From Caballeronia sordidicola (GTDB lineage: Bacteria > Pseudomonadota > Gammaproteobacteria > Burkholderiales > Burkholderiaceae), in the NCBI RefSeq assembly GCF_001544455.2, contig NZ_FCOC02000002.1, forward strand, positions 1 to 64,000: a stretch of 64,000 nucleotides of DNA. The letters run 5' to 3'. A program made the translations under genes and the position numbers. The notes below the pieces were generated by a model. It did not search any database. It had not been told where the DNA came from and saw only the letters and a program-made list of their open reading frames with translations. Shown here piece by piece: positions 19,627 to 29,853 of this stretch. The number at the start of each line of letters is the position of its first letter. Position 1 is the stretch's first letter.

Positions 19627-19856
19627 GCAGACACAACATAGAACAATGCGTCCGCCAGAGCCTGGACAATTATTTCCAGGACCTGGACGGTTCGAAACCG
19701 CACGACGTCTACGAAATGGTGATTTCGTGCGTGGAAAAGCCGATGCTCGAAGTCGTGCTGAAACAAGCCGACGGCAACCAGTCGCTCGCAGCGGAGTATC
19801 TCGGCATCAATCGCAACACGCTCAGGAAGAAGCTCCAGCAGCACGGCCTGATTTAG
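19623..19856 (+). CDS. fis: DNA-binding protein Fis
   Basis: A 77-residue nucleoid and regulatory protein. It has a central helical dimer region and a C-terminal helix-turn-helix (about 52-74: NQSLAAEYLGINRNTLRKKL) typical of Fis. It begins inside the dusB stop codon (ATGA). It is shorter than the 98-residue enteric protein because the N-terminal arm with its beta-hairpin is reduced, which is usual in betaproteobacteria. Confidence 0.93.
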   Translation: MSRHNIEQCVRQSLDNYFQDLDGSKPHDVYEMVISCVEKPMLEVVLKQADGNQSLAAEYLGINRNTLRKKLQQHGLI

Positions 19857-19961
19857 TCACTTGTCTCATTGATGTATCTCCCGGACCGTCGCGGCGTACG
19901 GCGGTCGATCCGAATTTACTGATTCCCTCGACTCCCCTACCGGCTCCCCGCCGTTCCCATC

Positions 19962-21527
19962 ATGATCAAGCAAGCGCTCCTTTCCGTTTCAGACAAGTCC
20001 GGCATCGTTGAATTCGCGAAATCGCTTTCGGAGCTGGGCGTAAGCCTGCTTTCGACTGGCGGCACTGCAAAACTTCTCGCCGATGCCGGCCTGCCCGTCA
20101 CCGAAGTCGCCGACTACACCGGTTTTCCGGAAATGCTCGACGGCCGCGTGAAAACGCTGCATCCGAAGGTTCACGGCGGCATTCTGGCGCGCCGCGACTT
20201 GCCCGAACACATGGCGGCGCTCGAGCAGCACGGCATTCCGACCATCGACTTGCTGGTGGTGAATCTTTATCCGTTCGTGCAGACAGTCTCGAAGGAAGAA
20301 TGCTCGCTGGAAGACGCCATTGAGAATATTGATATTGGTGGCCCGACCATGCTGCGTTCGGCGGCGAAGAATCATCGTGACGTGACGGTAATCGTCGATC
20401 CTTCGGATTACGCGACCGTTCTCGAGGAAATGCGTGCGTCCAGCAACACGGTCAGCTACCCGACCAACTTCCGGCTTGCAACCAAGGTATTCGCGCACAC
20501 GGCTCAATATGACGGCGCCATCACGAACTATCTGACGAGCCTGACCGACGCGTTGGAACACAAGAGCCGCAATACGTTTCCGTCGACGTTCAATCTCGCC
20601 TTCACCAAGGTGCAGGACCTGCGTTACGGCGAGAACCCGCATCAAAGCGCGGCGTTTTATCGTGACCTCGCGACGCCCGCTGGCGCGCTTGCGAACTACA
20701 CGCAGTTGCAGGGTAAGGAACTGTCGTACAACAACATCGCGGATTCCGACGCTGCGTGGGAATGCGTGAAGACGTTCGACGTACCCGCGTGCGTGATCGT
20801 CAAGCACGCGAATCCGTGCGGCGTGGCGGTGGGTGAAGGTGCGCACGAAGCGTATTCGAAGGCTTTCCAGACCGATCCTACGTCGGCGTTCGGCGGCATC
20901 ATTGCGTTCAATCGGGAAGTCGACGAAACGGCGGCGCAAGCAGTTGCAAAGCAGTTCGTGGAAGTGCTGATGGCGCCTTCCTTCAGCGAAGCGGCCAGGC
21001 AGATTTTCGCGGCGAAACAAAACGTGCGCCTGCTGCAAATCGATCTTGGCGACGCTCACAACGCGTTCGACCTGAAGCGCGTGGGCGGCGGCTTGCTGGT
21101 TCAATCGCTCGACTCGAAGAACGTCCAGCCGCACGAGTTGCGCGTGGTCACGAAGCGTCATCCGACGCCGAAGGAAATGGACGATCTCATGTTCGCGTGG
21201 CGCGTGGCGAAGTACGTGAAGTCGAACGCCATTGTGTTTTGCGGCGGCGGCATGACGCTCGGCGTGGGCGCCGGGCAAATGAGCCGGGTAGATTCGGCGC
21301 GTATTGCGAGCATCAAGGCGCAAAACGCGGGTTTGTCGCTGGAGGGCTCCGCGGTGGCATCGGATGCGTTCTTCCCGTTTCGCGACGGGCTCGACGTGGT
21401 AGTCAACGCGGGCGCGACCTGCGTGATCCAGCCGGGCGGTTCCATGCGCGACGACGAAGTCGTGGCTGCCGCGGACGAACACAACATTGCGATGGTGCTC
21501 ACCGGAACGCGGCACTTCCGTCACTGA
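19962..21527 (+). CDS. purH: Bifunctional AICAR formyltransferase / IMP cyclohydrolase
   Basis: A 521-residue enzyme that performs the last two steps of purine synthesis (AICAR to FAICAR to IMP). The N-terminal MGS-like cyclohydrolase domain (1-~195) starts [20 protein letters not shown]. The C-terminal transformylase domain contains KHANPCG (about 272-278), including the catalytic lysine and histidine. Length is normal. It starts 105 bp after fis and ends at a clear terminator. Confidence 0.97.
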   Translation: MIKQALLSVSDKSGIVEFAKSLSELGVSLLSTGGTAKLLADAGLPVTEVADYTGFPEMLDGRVKTLHPKVHGGILARRDLPEHMAALEQHGIPTIDLLVVNLYPFVQTVSKEECSLEDAIENIDIGGPTMLRSAAKNHRDVTVIVDPSDYATVLEEMRASSNTVSYPTNFRLATKVFAHTAQYDGAITNYLTSLTDALEHKSRNTFPSTFNLAFTKVQDLRYGENPHQSAAFYRDLATPAGALANYTQLQGKELSYNNIADSDAAWECVKTFDVPACVIVKHANPCGVAVGEGAHEAYSKAFQTDPTSAFGGIIAFNREVDETAAQAVAKQFVEVLMAPSFSEAARQIFAAKQNVRLLQIDLGDAHNAFDLKRVGGGLLVQSLDSKNVQPHELRVVTKRHPTPKEMDDLMFAWRVAKYVKSNAIVFCGGGMTLGVGAGQMSRVDSARIASIKAQNAGLSLEGSAVASDAFFPFRDGLDVVVNAGATCVIQPGGSMRDDEVVAAADEHNIAMVLTGTRHFRH

Positions 21528-21557
21528 GACAGCCACTGAGAACGTCTGATCTTCGGA

Positions 21558-21590
21558 AAGCCCGGCGGCCGGCAGGTTCACCGGGCTTTT
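21558..21590 (+). terminator. Terminator after purH
   Basis: The stem AAAGCCCGG / CCGGGCTTT encloses a GC-rich loop and is followed by T-rich sequence, about 30 bp past the purH stop. Confidence 0.75.
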
Positions 21591-21644
21591 TACTTTCTGC
21601 GCCGCGCTGTTAGTATCGCAAGCACTACGTTCCAACGGCATTCC

Positions 21645-22187
21645 ATGAGAATTCTCGGCATTGACCCGGGCCTGCGCGTGACTGGATTCGGCGTTATCGA
21701 TAAAACCGGCCACACGCTCACCTACGTGACCAGCGGCGTCATCAAGACCGCGGACGCCGATCTGCCGTCGCGGCTGAACACGATCTTCGACGGCATCTCC
21801 ACGTTGGTCCGGCAACACGCGCCCGATCAGTCGGCGATCGAGAAAGTGTTCGTCAACGTCAACCCGCAGTCCACACTGCTGCTCGGCCAGGCCCGGGGCG
21901 CGGCAATCTGCGGCCTGGTCGCGAACGGCGTACCGGTTGCCGAATACACCGCGCTGCAATTGAAGCAGGCCGTGGTGGGCTACGGCCGCGCAACGAAAGA
22001 TCAGATGCAGCAGATGGTGGTGCGGCTGCTCGCCCTTTCGGGCGTGCCAGGAGCGGACGCCGCCGATGCCCTCGGCATGGCCATCTGCCACGCGCACGCC
22101 GGCGGCGCAACCGCCATCCTGGGCGGCATTGCGCCGTCTCTGGCAAAAAAGGGCCTGCGCGTTCGGCGCGGCCGCCTTGTCGGCTAA
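21645..22187 (+). CDS. ruvC: Holliday-junction resolvase RuvC
   Basis: A 180-residue endonuclease that cuts Holliday junctions in recombination repair. The RNase-H-like fold starts with [16 protein letters not shown], where D7 is the first catalytic acidic residue. E66-type (IEKVFVN) and the C-terminal acidic pair ([14 protein letters not shown]) are also present. It is the first gene of a ruvC-ruvA-ruvB set on one strand, with a terminator just upstream. Confidence 0.96.
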   Translation: MRILGIDPGLRVTGFGVIDKTGHTLTYVTSGVIKTADADLPSRLNTIFDGISTLVRQHAPDQSAIEKVFVNVNPQSTLLLGQARGAAICGLVANGVPVAEYTALQLKQAVVGYGRATKDQMQQMVVRLLALSGVPGADAADALGMAICHAHAGGATAILGGIAPSLAKKGLRVRRGRLVG

Positions 22188-22208
22188 CTCCATTACAAGT
22201 TCCTCAAC

Positions 22209-22799
22209 ATGATTGGTCGCATTGCAGGCGTCTTGCTTGAAAAAAACCCGCCGTATCTGCTCGTGGATTGCGGCGGCGTGGGTTATGAAATTGCCGTGCC
22301 AATGAGCACCTTCTACAACCTGCCGAACATCGGCGAGAAGATCGTCCTGCTGACCCAGTTGATCGTGCGTGAAGACGCGCATTTGCTGTATGGCTTCGGC
22401 ACGCAGCCGGAACGCACGACCTTTCGCGAACTGCTCAAGATCAGCGGAATCGGTGCGCGTATGGCCCTCGCGGTGTTGTCGGGCATGAGCGTCCAGGAAC
22501 TCGCGCAAGCCGTGACCATGCAGGACGCCGCGCGCCTGACGCGTACGCCCGGCATTGGCAAAAAGACGGCGGAGCGGCTGCTCCTGGAACTGAAGGGCAA
22601 GCTCGGCGCGGATCTGGGCACGGCAGCAGGCACGGTGGCCGGCCCGGATCACGCGAGCGATATCCTGAACGCTTTGCTGGCATTGGGTTACTCCGAAAAA
22701 GAAGCGCTCATGGCGGTAAAGAATGTTCCTGCCGGAACAGGCGTGTCGGAAGGCATCAAGCTGGCCTTGAAGGCACTGTCGTTGCAACCCTCGCGCTGA
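22209..22799 (+). CDS. ruvA: Holliday-junction helicase subunit RuvA
   Basis: A 196-residue protein that tetramerises on Holliday junctions and loads RuvB. An N-terminal OB-fold (1-64, [12 protein letters not shown]...) is followed by two helix-hairpin-helix motifs ([16 protein letters not shown] and [16 protein letters not shown]). A flexible linker leads to the C-terminal RuvB-contacting domain (about 150-196). It follows ruvC by 21 bp. Confidence 0.96.
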   Translation: MIGRIAGVLLEKNPPYLLVDCGGVGYEIAVPMSTFYNLPNIGEKIVLLTQLIVREDAHLLYGFGTQPERTTFRELLKISGIGARMALAVLSGMSVQELAQAVTMQDAARLTRTPGIGKKTAERLLLELKGKLGADLGTAAGTVAGPDHASDILNALLALGYSEKEALMAVKNVPAGTGVSEGIKLALKALSLQPSR

Positions 22800-22924
22800 C
22801 CTTCAAGTGCGGCTCGATCCAGTCGCAAGACTGGTACGGAATGAGTCTCCCACACCGTTGATCCGGCCAACAGTCGGCCGAACGGCCAGCTTTCGGCGTA
22901 TTCGTCACGCGGTACAATCGACGC

Positions 22925-23989
22925 ATGATAGAAACCGACAAACTCGCCGCCGAACGCATCATCTCGGCTACACCTGTCTCGCCGAACGAGGAAGTGTTCG
23001 AGCGGGCGTTGCGGCCGCGCCAGCTCGAGGAATATGTCGGGCAGGAAAAGATCCGGGATCAGTTGCAGATCTTCATCGAGGCCGCGCGCAGGCGCTCCGA
23101 AGCGCTCGATCACGTCCTGCTGTTCGGGCCGCCGGGTCTCGGCAAGACCACGCTTGCGCACATCATTGCGCGGGAAATGGGTGTGAATCTGCGGCAAACA
23201 TCGGGGCCGGTGCTGGAACGCGCCGGCGATCTTGCCGCGCTGCTGACGAATCTCGAGAAAAACGACGTACTTTTCATCGATGAGATTCATCGGCTGTCGC
23301 CGGTCGTCGAGGAAATCCTGTATCCGGCGCTCGAGGATTATCAGATCGACATCATGATCGGCGAAGGTCCGGCGGCGCGCAGCGTGAAGCTGGATTTGCA
23401 GCCGTTTACGCTGGTCGGCGCCACCACGCGCGCGGGCATGCTGACCAATCCGCTGCGGGACCGCTTCGGGATTGTGTCGCGGCTGGAGTTCTATACGGCG
23501 GGAGAATTGGCGCGAATTGTCACGCGATCGGCTTCGCTCCTGAAAGCGAACATTGTTCCCGAGGGCGCGTTCGAGATTGCCAAGCGCGCGCGAGGCACGC
23601 CGCGGATTGCGAACCGCTTGCTCAGGCGCGTGCGCGATTACGCCGAGGTGCGGGCAAACGGCAATATCACGGCGGACGTTGCCGATGCCGCGCTGAAGAT
23701 GCTTGACGTCGACCCCGTTGGCTTCGATTTGATGGACCGGAAGCTGCTGGAAGCCATCTTGTACAAATTCGATGGCGGTCCGGTCGGTGTCGACAATCTG
23801 GCTGCCGCGATTGGCGAAGAGCGCGACACGATTGAAGACGTGCTCGAGCCCTATCTTATCCAGCAGGGCTATTTGCAGCGCACCCCGCGCGGACGCGTGG
23901 CCACGCTTCTCACCTACCGCCATTTTGGTCTCGCGGCTCCCGATGCCGGTCCTGTTCGTGATCTCTGGGACGCGAACCTGCCCGAGTAG
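22925..23989 (+). CDS. ruvB: Holliday-junction helicase ATPase RuvB
   Basis: A 354-residue AAA+ motor that drives branch migration with RuvA. Walker A is GPPGLGKTT (about 62-70), Walker B is DEIHRL (about 118-123), and the sensor region GATTRAG is present. The C-terminal winged helix includes TPRGRVAT. Length is normal. The 125 bp before it hold no other gene. Its stop is 5 bp from the stop of the converging phosphatase gene. Confidence 0.97.
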   Translation: MIETDKLAAERIISATPVSPNEEVFERALRPRQLEEYVGQEKIRDQLQIFIEAARRRSEALDHVLLFGPPGLGKTTLAHIIAREMGVNLRQTSGPVLERAGDLAALLTNLEKNDVLFIDEIHRLSPVVEEILYPALEDYQIDIMIGEGPAARSVKLDLQPFTLVGATTRAGMLTNPLRDRFGIVSRLEFYTAGELARIVTRSASLLKANIVPEGAFEIAKRARGTPRIANRLLRRVRDYAEVRANGNITADVADAALKMLDVDPVGFDLMDRKLLEAILYKFDGGPVGVDNLAAAIGEERDTIEDVLEPYLIQQGYLQRTPRGRVATLLTYRHFGLAAPDAGPVRDLWDANLPE

Positions 23990-23994
23990 TCGCT

Positions 23995-24657
23995 TTAGCG
24001 CGGCACTTCCTTAAGGTCGTCGTCGCTGCTGGGCGCCGCAAGGTGAGCCACGTCGCCCCATGACACGACCTTCGCCTGGCCGTTCTCAAAGTCCACAACG
24101 TTGATGCTCGTGTTCAGCAGCAGCCAGTCACGCGGCGCCTCCAGCGGGATTTCGCGGGCAAATCGATAAATACAGTCAAGCACGCCGCCATGTGCGACAC
24201 ACGCAATCCGTCCACCCGGATGCGCGGCCACGATCGGTTCAATTGCGTTCAGCACGCGCCGCGAAAATTCCCGCTGAGACTCTCCGCCAGGAGGCGTGAA
24301 GTCGGGGTCGTGACTTTGCCAAACCGCATGTTCGGCAGGAAATCTGGCGAGGATTTCGGCGCTGTCGTAACCTTGAAAGTCACCGTACCAACGTTCGCGC
24401 AAACCTTCGTTCAGCTTCAGCGATAAACCAAGCGCATCGGCAAAGGGCTTGGCCGTTTGCCGCGCTCGCTGAAGGTCACTGGAATACACAGCGTCAAGGC
24501 GCGCTCCGGTTTGCGACTCCTGCAGCAGGCGTTGAGCGAGTTGCCCGGCCTGAGCAACCCCGCTCGCGGCAAGCGGAATATCAATATGTCCCTGAATCCG
24601 CTTGATGCGGTTCCAGTCAGTCTCGCCGTGCCTGATAAATAGGACTTGCGTGGTCAT
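23995..24657 (-). CDS. Histidine phosphatase family protein (GpmB-like)
   Basis: A 220-residue enzyme of the phosphoglycerate-mutase/histidine-phosphatase superfamily. The catalytic RHGE motif (FIRHGETDWN) has its histidine at residue 10. A second arginine (SDLQRARQTAKPF) and the second histidine (VAHGG near 160) complete the pocket. Sequence alone does not separate a mutase from a broad phosphatase. It lies upstream-to-downstream after tyrS and dtd on the minus strand and may be co-transcribed with them, although 47 bp separate it from dtd. Confidence 0.87.
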   Translation of the reverse strand: MTTQVLFIRHGETDWNRIKRIQGHIDIPLAASGVAQAGQLAQRLLQESQTGARLDAVYSSDLQRARQTAKPFADALGLSLKLNEGLRERWYGDFQGYDSAEILARFPAEHAVWQSHDPDFTPPGGESQREFSRRVLNAIEPIVAAHPGGRIACVAHGGVLDCIYRFAREIPLEAPRDWLLLNTSINVVDFENGQAKVVSWGDVAHLAAPSSDDDLKEVPR

Positions 24658-24704
24658 CGGGATTCCAAAGGATGCGTCGGAGCTAGTCAGCGCAAAGAGT
24701 GAAC

Positions 24705-25163
24705 TCAGGCGCGCACCTGCAGCCAGAACGTGACTGGCCCGTCGTTGACCAGAGACACTTGCATGTCGGCGCCGAATTCACCCGTTTCGACAATCGGATG
24801 CGCGGCGCGCGCCTGTGAGACAAAATAGTCGAAGAGCCTTCGGCCTTCTTCAGGTGGCGCTGCGGGCGTGAAGCTTGGCCGCAAGCCGCTGGATGTATCG
24901 GCGGCGAGCGTGAATTGCGATACCAGCAACACGCCGCCGGCACGCCCGGTTCCGTCGATGTCACTTACGGGCAGATTCATCTTGCCCGCTGCGTCGCTGA
25001 AAATCCGGTACGCCAGCATCTTTGCCAGCAGCTTGTCGGCCAACGCCGGCGTGTCGCCTCGTTCGGCGCATACAAGCGCCAGCAGGCCTGCGTCGATTGC
25101 CCCTGTCACACGGCCGCGCACGTGAACATCGGCGCGCAGGACGCGCTGGATGAGCGCAATCAC
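24705..25163 (-). CDS. dtd: D-aminoacyl-tRNA deacylase
   Basis: A 152-residue enzyme that removes D-amino acids (and glycine from tRNA-Ala) mischarged on tRNA. The family motif [17 protein letters not shown] (about 77-94) holds the active site, and the cross-subunit Gly-cis-Pro phrase GPVTFWLQV is near the end. It begins with GTG four bases after the tyrS stop, so it is translationally coupled to tyrS. A proofreader of tyrosyl-tRNA placed next to its synthetase makes functional sense. Confidence 0.95.
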   Translation of the reverse strand: MIALIQRVLRADVHVRGRVTGAIDAGLLALVCAERGDTPALADKLLAKMLAYRIFSDAAGKMNLPVSDIDGTGRAGGVLLVSQFTLAADTSSGLRPSFTPAAPPEEGRRLFDYFVSQARAAHPIVETGEFGADMQVSLVNDGPVTFWLQVRA

Positions 25164-25167
25164 GTGC

Positions 25168-26424
25168 TCAAGCCGTCAGCGTGACGCGCGCGAAGCGGCG
25201 CTTGCCCACTTGCACGACAAACTCACCGGCGTCGATTTTCAGGCCTTTGTCCGACACGGTCGCGCCGTCGATCTTCACCCCGCCTTGTTCGATATTGCGC
25301 AGCGCTTCGCTTGTCGATGGAACCAGTCCCGCCTGCTTCAGCAGTTGTCCAACCGCGAGCGGCGCGCCGCTCAGCGTCACCGATGCAATCTCGTCCGGCA
25401 CCCCGCCCTTCGCACGGTGATTGAAGTCTTCGAGCGCACGCTCGGCATCCGCCGGCGAGTGGAACCGCGAGACGATTTCCTGCCCAAGCAGCACCTTGAA
25501 ATCGCGCGGATTACGCCCGCCTTCAGACTCGCTCTTGAATCGCGCGATCTCGTCCATGCTTCTGAACGACAGCAGTTCGAAATAGCGCCACATGAGCGTG
25601 TCGGAAATGCTCATGAGCTTGCCGAACATGTCAGTAGGCTTCTCGCTGATACCGATGTAGTTGTGCTTCGACTTCGACATCTTTTCAACGCCATCCAGCC
25701 CTTCAAGCAGCGGCATGGTCAAAATGCATTGCTGTTCCTGGCCGTACTGCTTTTGCAACTCGCGTCCGACCAGCAGGTTGAACTTCTGGTCCGTGCCGCC
25801 GAGTTCCAGATCCGCGTTCAACGCCACCGAGTCATATCCCTGCATGAGCGGATAGAGCAACTCATGAATTGAAATGGGCATGCCGCCCTGATAACGCTTG
25901 GTGAAATCCTCACGCTCCAGAATGCGCGCCACGGTATAACGTGACGCCAACTTGATCATGCCGTCGGCGCCAAGCGGCATCGACCATTCGCTGTTGTAGC
26001 GAATCTCGGTCTTCTCGCGGTCCAGGACCAGCGCGGCCTGTTCGAAATAGGTCTTGGCGTTGGATTCGATCTGTTCACGCGTGAGCGGCGGACGCGTGGC
26101 GTTACGCCCCGACGGATCGCCAATAAGCGACGTGAAATCGCCGATCAAAAAAATGACCGTGTGACCGAGGTCCTGCAACTGGCGCATCTTGTTCAGCACG
26201 ACGGTATGGCCGATGTGAATGTCCGGCGCGGTCGGGTCGAGGCCAAGCTTGATACGCAGCGGCTTGCCGCTCAAGGCGCTGCGCGCGAGTTTCTGCGCGA
26301 ACTCCGCTTCAATGAGCAGCTCGTCGCAACCCCGTTTGGCGACGGCAAGCGCAGCCTGCACTTCGTCGGTAAGGGGTAAGGTTTTCGCAGCCGAAGCCGG
26401 AGAGTCGTTCGGTTCTGTGGTCAT
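25168..26424 (-). CDS. tyrS: Tyrosine--tRNA ligase
   Basis: A 418-residue class I aminoacyl-tRNA synthetase. The HIGH signature appears as DIHIGHTVV (about 68) and the KMSKS loop as [11 protein letters not shown] (about 247). A C-terminal S4 RNA-binding domain follows (about 355-415). This is the TyrRS form found in betaproteobacteria. It heads the tyrS-dtd pair and is transcribed away from anmK, with a long inverted repeat in the shared upstream region. Confidence 0.96.
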   Translation of the reverse strand: MTTEPNDSPASAAKTLPLTDEVQAALAVAKRGCDELLIEAEFAQKLARSALSGKPLRIKLGLDPTAPDIHIGHTVVLNKMRQLQDLGHTVIFLIGDFTSLIGDPSGRNATRPPLTREQIESNAKTYFEQAALVLDREKTEIRYNSEWSMPLGADGMIKLASRYTVARILEREDFTKRYQGGMPISIHELLYPLMQGYDSVALNADLELGGTDQKFNLLVGRELQKQYGQEQQCILTMPLLEGLDGVEKMSKSKHNYIGISEKPTDMFGKLMSISDTLMWRYFELLSFRSMDEIARFKSESEGGRNPRDFKVLLGQEIVSRFHSPADAERALEDFNHRAKGGVPDEIASVTLSGAPLAVGQLLKQAGLVPSTSEALRNIEQGGVKIDGATVSDKGLKIDAGEFVVQVGKRRFARVTLTA

Positions 26425-26808
26425 GCCTGCAACTTTTCGGGTGATTTATTCGGGATGCGGGCTTACGCGCATCGGGCAATGGTCGCGGCGCCCGGGCCCT
26501 TGCCTGCGGTCGGCAAGCTCGGGAATCAGCGCGGCTTTCGCTTGGTTCAGGCATCGGATTTTACGTTATGTCGTGCGCCTTCGCCCCGTTTTCCCCTTTG
26601 CGTTAGCCATTCGGCCATGTTTTATGCGCGAGATCTGCGAACGTGGACTCCAAAAACATGGCCGAATGGCTAACGTCCCGGTGAACGGCTTAACGGGCTG
26701 CTTTGATGTGTGGATAATCCATCCATGGCGGCCATTTTGACCGCAGGAGTCAAGCGTTGATTGCCCGAGCGGCTCACGCGACAACTCGCATCGAAAAGGA
26801 GAGGCAAC
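26425..26808. other. Divergent spacer between tyrS and anmK
   Basis: A 384-bp region that must carry promoters for both genes. Its main feature is the 23-bp perfect inverted repeat at 26601-26675. I see no other convincing promoter or gene. Open frames crossing it have no ribosome sites. Confidence 0.45.
26601..26675. repeat. Large perfect inverted repeat (23-bp arms, 29-nt loop)
   Basis: The arm at 26601-26623 (begins CGTTAGCCATTCGG, ends TTTT) is the exact reverse complement of the arm at 26653-26675. The T run of one arm and the A run of the other face the loop, so it is not built like a standard terminator. It could be an extragenic palindrome, a MITE-like remnant or a regulatory cruciform. 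Confidence 0.85.
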
Positions 26809-27963
26809 GTGGCGCGACGTACCGAGGCAGTGGCAACAGAGGGCGCAGCGAACGGCGTGTACTTCGGGCTGATGTCAGGCACGAGCATGGACGGCGTGGA
26901 CGGTGTCGCGGTGCAATTTATGGCCGGCCAGCCGCCTGTGGTGCTGGGCGAGGCGCATGTGGGATTCTCGGAAGGGCTGCGTGAAGCGCTTTTCGCGCTT
27001 CAGGCTCCCGGCGAGAACGAACTCGAACGTGAAGCGCTGGCAGCAAATGCGCTGGCTACGCGTTACGCGGTCTGCTGTCACGAACTCGCGAGCATGAGCG
27101 GTCAGTCGGCCGCGAAAGTCCGCGCGATCGGCGTCCACGGGCAGACGGTACGGCATCGCCCGGAAAAGGGTTACACGCGGCAAATCAACAATCCGGCGTT
27201 ACTGGCCGAGATGACGAACATTGACATAGTCGCGGACTTTCGCAGTCGCGACGTCGCGGCTGGCGGCCAGGGTGCACCACTCGTTCCCGCATTTCACGCG
27301 ACTATTTTTGGTTCGAAAAATGAAACGCGCGTCGTGTGCAACCTGGGCGGCATCAGCAATATCACCGTTCTTTCGGCGGATGGCGGAGTATATGGATTTG
27401 ATTGCGGACCGGCCAATGCGCTGCTCGACGAATGGGCGTACCGCCATCTGAATCGTCCCTTCGACGAAGGCGGCCATTTCGCATCGCAAGGACAAGTGCA
27501 TCGACCGCTGCTGAATGCCTTGCTCGACGAACCGTTCTTCGAGCAGCGGCCGCCGAAAAGCACTGGGCGCGATCTCTTCAACCCCGCATGGCTCGATGCC
27601 AAACTCGTCGGATTCGAGCAGGTGTCGCCTGCCGACGTACAGGCAACGCTCGTTTCCCTGACGGCAATCACCATTGCACGTGAAATCGAACGGCATGCAT
27701 CCGATTGTCGTGCGGTCTACGTCTGCGGCGGTGGTGCACGCAATCCGGTACTTATGAATGCAATCCAGCAAGCGCTCGCCGAGACCGGCGTTTCCGGCGT
27801 TCCTGTCATGACCACAGACGCACTCGGTGTTCCGCCACAGCAGGTCGAAGCGCTGGCGTTCGCATGGTTGGCAATGCGGTGCATGGCGCGTGAAGCCGGG
27901 AATGTGGCGGCAGTCACGGGTGCCGCGGGTGAACGCGTTCTAGGGGCGATTTATCCGCGCTGA
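26809..27963 (+). CDS. anmK: Anhydro-N-acetylmuramic acid kinase
   Basis: A 384-residue kinase that recycles cell-wall anhydro-MurNAc to MurNAc-6-phosphate. The nucleotide-binding phrase [14 protein letters not shown] (about 19-32) and the later [12 protein letters not shown] are diagnostic. The GTG at 26809 is chosen because AAGGAGAGG sits seven bases before it; an upstream in-frame start at 26761 lacks one. Confidence 0.95.
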   Translation: MARRTEAVATEGAANGVYFGLMSGTSMDGVDGVAVQFMAGQPPVVLGEAHVGFSEGLREALFALQAPGENELEREALAANALATRYAVCCHELASMSGQSAAKVRAIGVHGQTVRHRPEKGYTRQINNPALLAEMTNIDIVADFRSRDVAAGGQGAPLVPAFHATIFGSKNETRVVCNLGGISNITVLSADGGVYGFDCGPANALLDEWAYRHLNRPFDEGGHFASQGQVHRPLLNALLDEPFFEQRPPKSTGRDLFNPAWLDAKLVGFEQVSPADVQATLVSLTAITIAREIERHASDCRAVYVCGGGARNPVLMNAIQQALAETGVSGVPVMTTDALGVPPQQVEALAFAWLAMRCMAREAGNVAAVTGAAGERVLGAIYPR

Positions 27964-28014
27964 GTTGAAAAAAAGGCATCACGAATGGCGCCATCGGCTT
28001 TGGCTGTAAAAACA

Positions 28015-28038
28015 AAACGGAGCCCGAAGGCTCCGTTT
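28015..28038. terminator. Bidirectional terminator between anmK and erpA
   Basis: The perfect stem AAACGGAGCC / GGCTCCGTTT has a 4-nt loop and lies between two converging genes. Confidence 0.75.
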
Positions 28039-28072
28039 CACCATGACATCTGACCGCGTATTACGATCGAAA

Positions 28073-28438
28073 TCAGGCCGAAAATGACGATCCACAACCA
28101 CACGTGCTGGTTGCATTTGGATTCTTGATCACGAATTGCGCGCCGTTCAGGTCGTCCTTGTAATCGATCTCTGCGCCAACAAGGTACTGATAGCTCATTG
28201 AATCGATCAAAAGTTGCACGCCGGCCTTGTCCATGACGGTGTCGTCTTCGTTGATGGCCTCGTCGAACGTAAAGCCATACTGGAAGCCCGAACAGCCGCC
28301 GCCTTGCACGAACACGCGCAGCTTCAGCTCCGGATTGCCTTCTTCGTCGATCAGTTGCTTGACCTTGTCAGCGGCTGCGTCCGTGAAGACGAACGGCAAC
28401 GGCATTTCGGTCGTGGGGGTGTCGGTGACAGCGTTCAT
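28073..28438 (-). CDS. erpA: Iron-sulfur cluster insertion protein ErpA
   Basis: A 121-residue A-type carrier that delivers Fe-S clusters to apoproteins, notably the isoprenoid pathway enzymes IspG/IspH. The three conserved cysteines are C49 ([11 protein letters not shown]), C113 and C115 (CGCGSSF). It lies downstream of rplM-rpsI on the minus strand, separated by a terminator. Confidence 0.95.
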   Translation of the reverse strand: MNAVTDTPTTEMPLPFVFTDAAADKVKQLIDEEGNPELKLRVFVQGGGCSGFQYGFTFDEAINEDDTVMDKAGVQLLIDSMSYQYLVGAEIDYKDDLNGAQFVIKNPNATSTCGCGSSFSA

Positions 28439-28594
28439 TCGAACTCTCCAAAAAAGCTTCTAGTGCCTATTGTAGGGCTGATCTCAATATCGTGCTGGAA
28501 GCCCATGTAATCAATAGGCTATCGCGCCACACTATCTCGATTTCACTATCGGCAGGTTGGAGCCATGAAGTTCGAACAATATGCTGCGCAAACG

Positions 28595-28631
28595 AAAAAA
28601 GCCGCCAGCGCAAACACGCAGGCAGCTTTTT
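28595..28631 (-). terminator. Terminator after rpsI
   Basis: On the minus strand the stem AAAGCTGCC / GGCGGCTTT (one G-T pair) is followed by TTTTTT, about 40 bp past the rpsI stop. Confidence 0.75.
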
Positions 28632-28671
28632 GAGCGATTTCGCCGCAATAGCGACGAAACAGCCAGACAGC

Positions 28672-29064
28672 TTAACGCTTCGAGAATTGTTTCCGGCGAC
28701 GTGCCTTGTGGAAACCAACCTTCTTACGTTCGACTTCACGAGCGTCGCGGGTAACGAAGCCTGCTTGCGACAGCGTAGGCTTGAGCGTTGCGTCGTAGTC
28801 CATCAGCGCGCGCGTGATGCCATGGCGAACTGCACCCGCCTGCCCCGTTTCACCGCCGCCGTTCACGTTGACCTTGATGTCGAACGTGGTGGCGTGGCTC
28901 GTCAGTTCGAGCGGCTGGCGCACGATCATCAGCGACGTTTCGCGCGAGAAATAATCAGCAATGGGCTTGCCATTGACAATGATCTCGCCCGTACCGGACT
29001 TGATGAACACGCGGGCAACGGCGCTCTTGCGGCGGCCCGTACCGTAATTCCAATTACCGATCAT
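28672..29064 (-). CDS. rpsI: 30S ribosomal protein S9
   Basis: A 130-residue ribosomal protein. It starts with [19 protein letters not shown] and ends in the basic tail [11 protein letters not shown] that reaches the P-site tRNA. It follows rplM with 11 bp between, the universal rplM-rpsI order. Confidence 0.98.
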   Translation of the reverse strand: MIGNWNYGTGRRKSAVARVFIKSGTGEIIVNGKPIADYFSRETSLMIVRQPLELTSHATTFDIKVNVNGGGETGQAGAVRHGITRALMDYDATLKPTLSQAGFVTRDAREVERKKVGFHKARRRKQFSKR

Positions 29065-29075
29065 ATGGGCTCCCT

Positions 29076-29504
29076 TTAGATCTCGAGCGCTTTAGGCTGT
29101 TGAGCCGTATGCGGATGCGTTGCGCCAGCGTAGACCTTGAGCTTCTTGATCATAGCGTAGCCGAGCGGACCTTTCGGCAACATGCCCTTAACAGCTTTCT
29201 CGAACGCGCGGCCCGGGAAGCGTTCTTGCATCTTGTTGAACGTCGTTTCGTAGATGCCGCCCGGATAGCCCGAGTGACGGTAGTACTTCTTGTCAGTACC
29301 CTTGTTGCCCGTGACGCGCAACTTGCTGGCGTTGATGATGACGATGAAATCGCCAGTGTCGACGTGCGGGGTGAACTCGGGTTTGTGCTTGCCGCGAAGT
29401 CGGGCGGCCACTTCACTGGCGACACGTCCGAGAACCTTATCCGTCGCGTCAATCACGTACCATTCACGCGTCACCTCATGGGCTTTTGCGGAAAACGTCT
29501 TCAT
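29076..29504 (-). CDS. rplM: 50S ribosomal protein L13
   Basis: A 142-residue ribosomal protein starting [20 protein letters not shown] with the family phrase [20 protein letters not shown]. The start at 29504 is the ATG at the conserved N terminus; a longer open frame upstream is not conserved. In E. coli L13 represses its own operon. I cannot identify an L13-binding leader here. Confidence 0.98.
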   Translation of the reverse strand: MKTFSAKAHEVTREWYVIDATDKVLGRVASEVAARLRGKHKPEFTPHVDTGDFIVIINASKLRVTGNKGTDKKYYRHSGYPGGIYETTFNKMQERFPGRAFEKAVKGMLPKGPLGYAMIKKLKVYAGATHPHTAQQPKALEI

Positions 29505-29759
29505 GATCGATCCAAAAAATAATTCTGCCCTGCTTTGTCCCGCTTGTATGTTCGTGCGCATCGAGGCGCGTGCGGGCTCTCCCTGGTTCTCGTCCGCGGG
29601 CATGGTGCGGATAGAGAACTTTGAATTATAAGGGAAATTTCAATCCGAAGTCAAAACAACGAAATACGGCCGACGAACAAGCCGAAAATGTCGTCGGCCC
29701 AAGGGCGTTTTCTGGTTTCCTCCGCTCCCGCGGCCAACACAAGCGTAGAAATGAAGGCG

Positions 29760-29817
29760 AAAAAAAGCCCGAGCCTTGGGCTCGGGCTGAATCCACCTAG
29801 GAGGAGGTGGAGGAGAC
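29760..29817 (-). ncRNA. Candidate anti-Shine-Dalgarno small RNA (CcsR/cuckoo-like)
   Basis: A predicted transcript of about 58 nt. Its 5' part has a pyrimidine-rich GUCUCCUC. The first hairpin pairs CCACCU with AGGUGG (29810-29793) and shows the six loop bases CCUCCU, the exact complement of AGGAGG ribosome sites. The second hairpin AGCCCGAGCC / GGCUCGGGCU (29788-29766) is followed by seven U residues, a strong Rho-independent terminator. A good promoter sits at the right distance upstream. The layout matches the CcsR/cuckoo RNA idea known from Rhodobacter. Family membership and function are inference. Confidence 0.68.
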
Positions 29818-29824
29818 AGGAGGA

Positions 29825-29853
29825 AGTATATGAACTGGGTTTGTGCAAAGCAA
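29825..29853 (-). promoter_or_regulatory. Sigma-70 promoter of the candidate small RNA
   Basis: On the minus strand: TTGCTT (29853-29848), a 17-bp spacer, then TATACT (29830-29825). Transcription would start near 29817, just before the anti-SD hairpin. Confidence 0.7.

Noticed and set aside
19989..22787. A 932-codon open frame on the minus strand opposite purH, ruvC and ruvA
   Set aside because: It lies antisense to three well-conserved genes, is rich in Arg/His/Ala as expected from reading GC-rich codons backwards, and has no recognisable domain.
26425..26808. The inverted repeat as part of a T-box or tyrosine riboswitch for tyrS
   Set aside because: It is nearly 180 bp from tyrS, has no T-box core, and such control is not known for betaproteobacterial tyrS.
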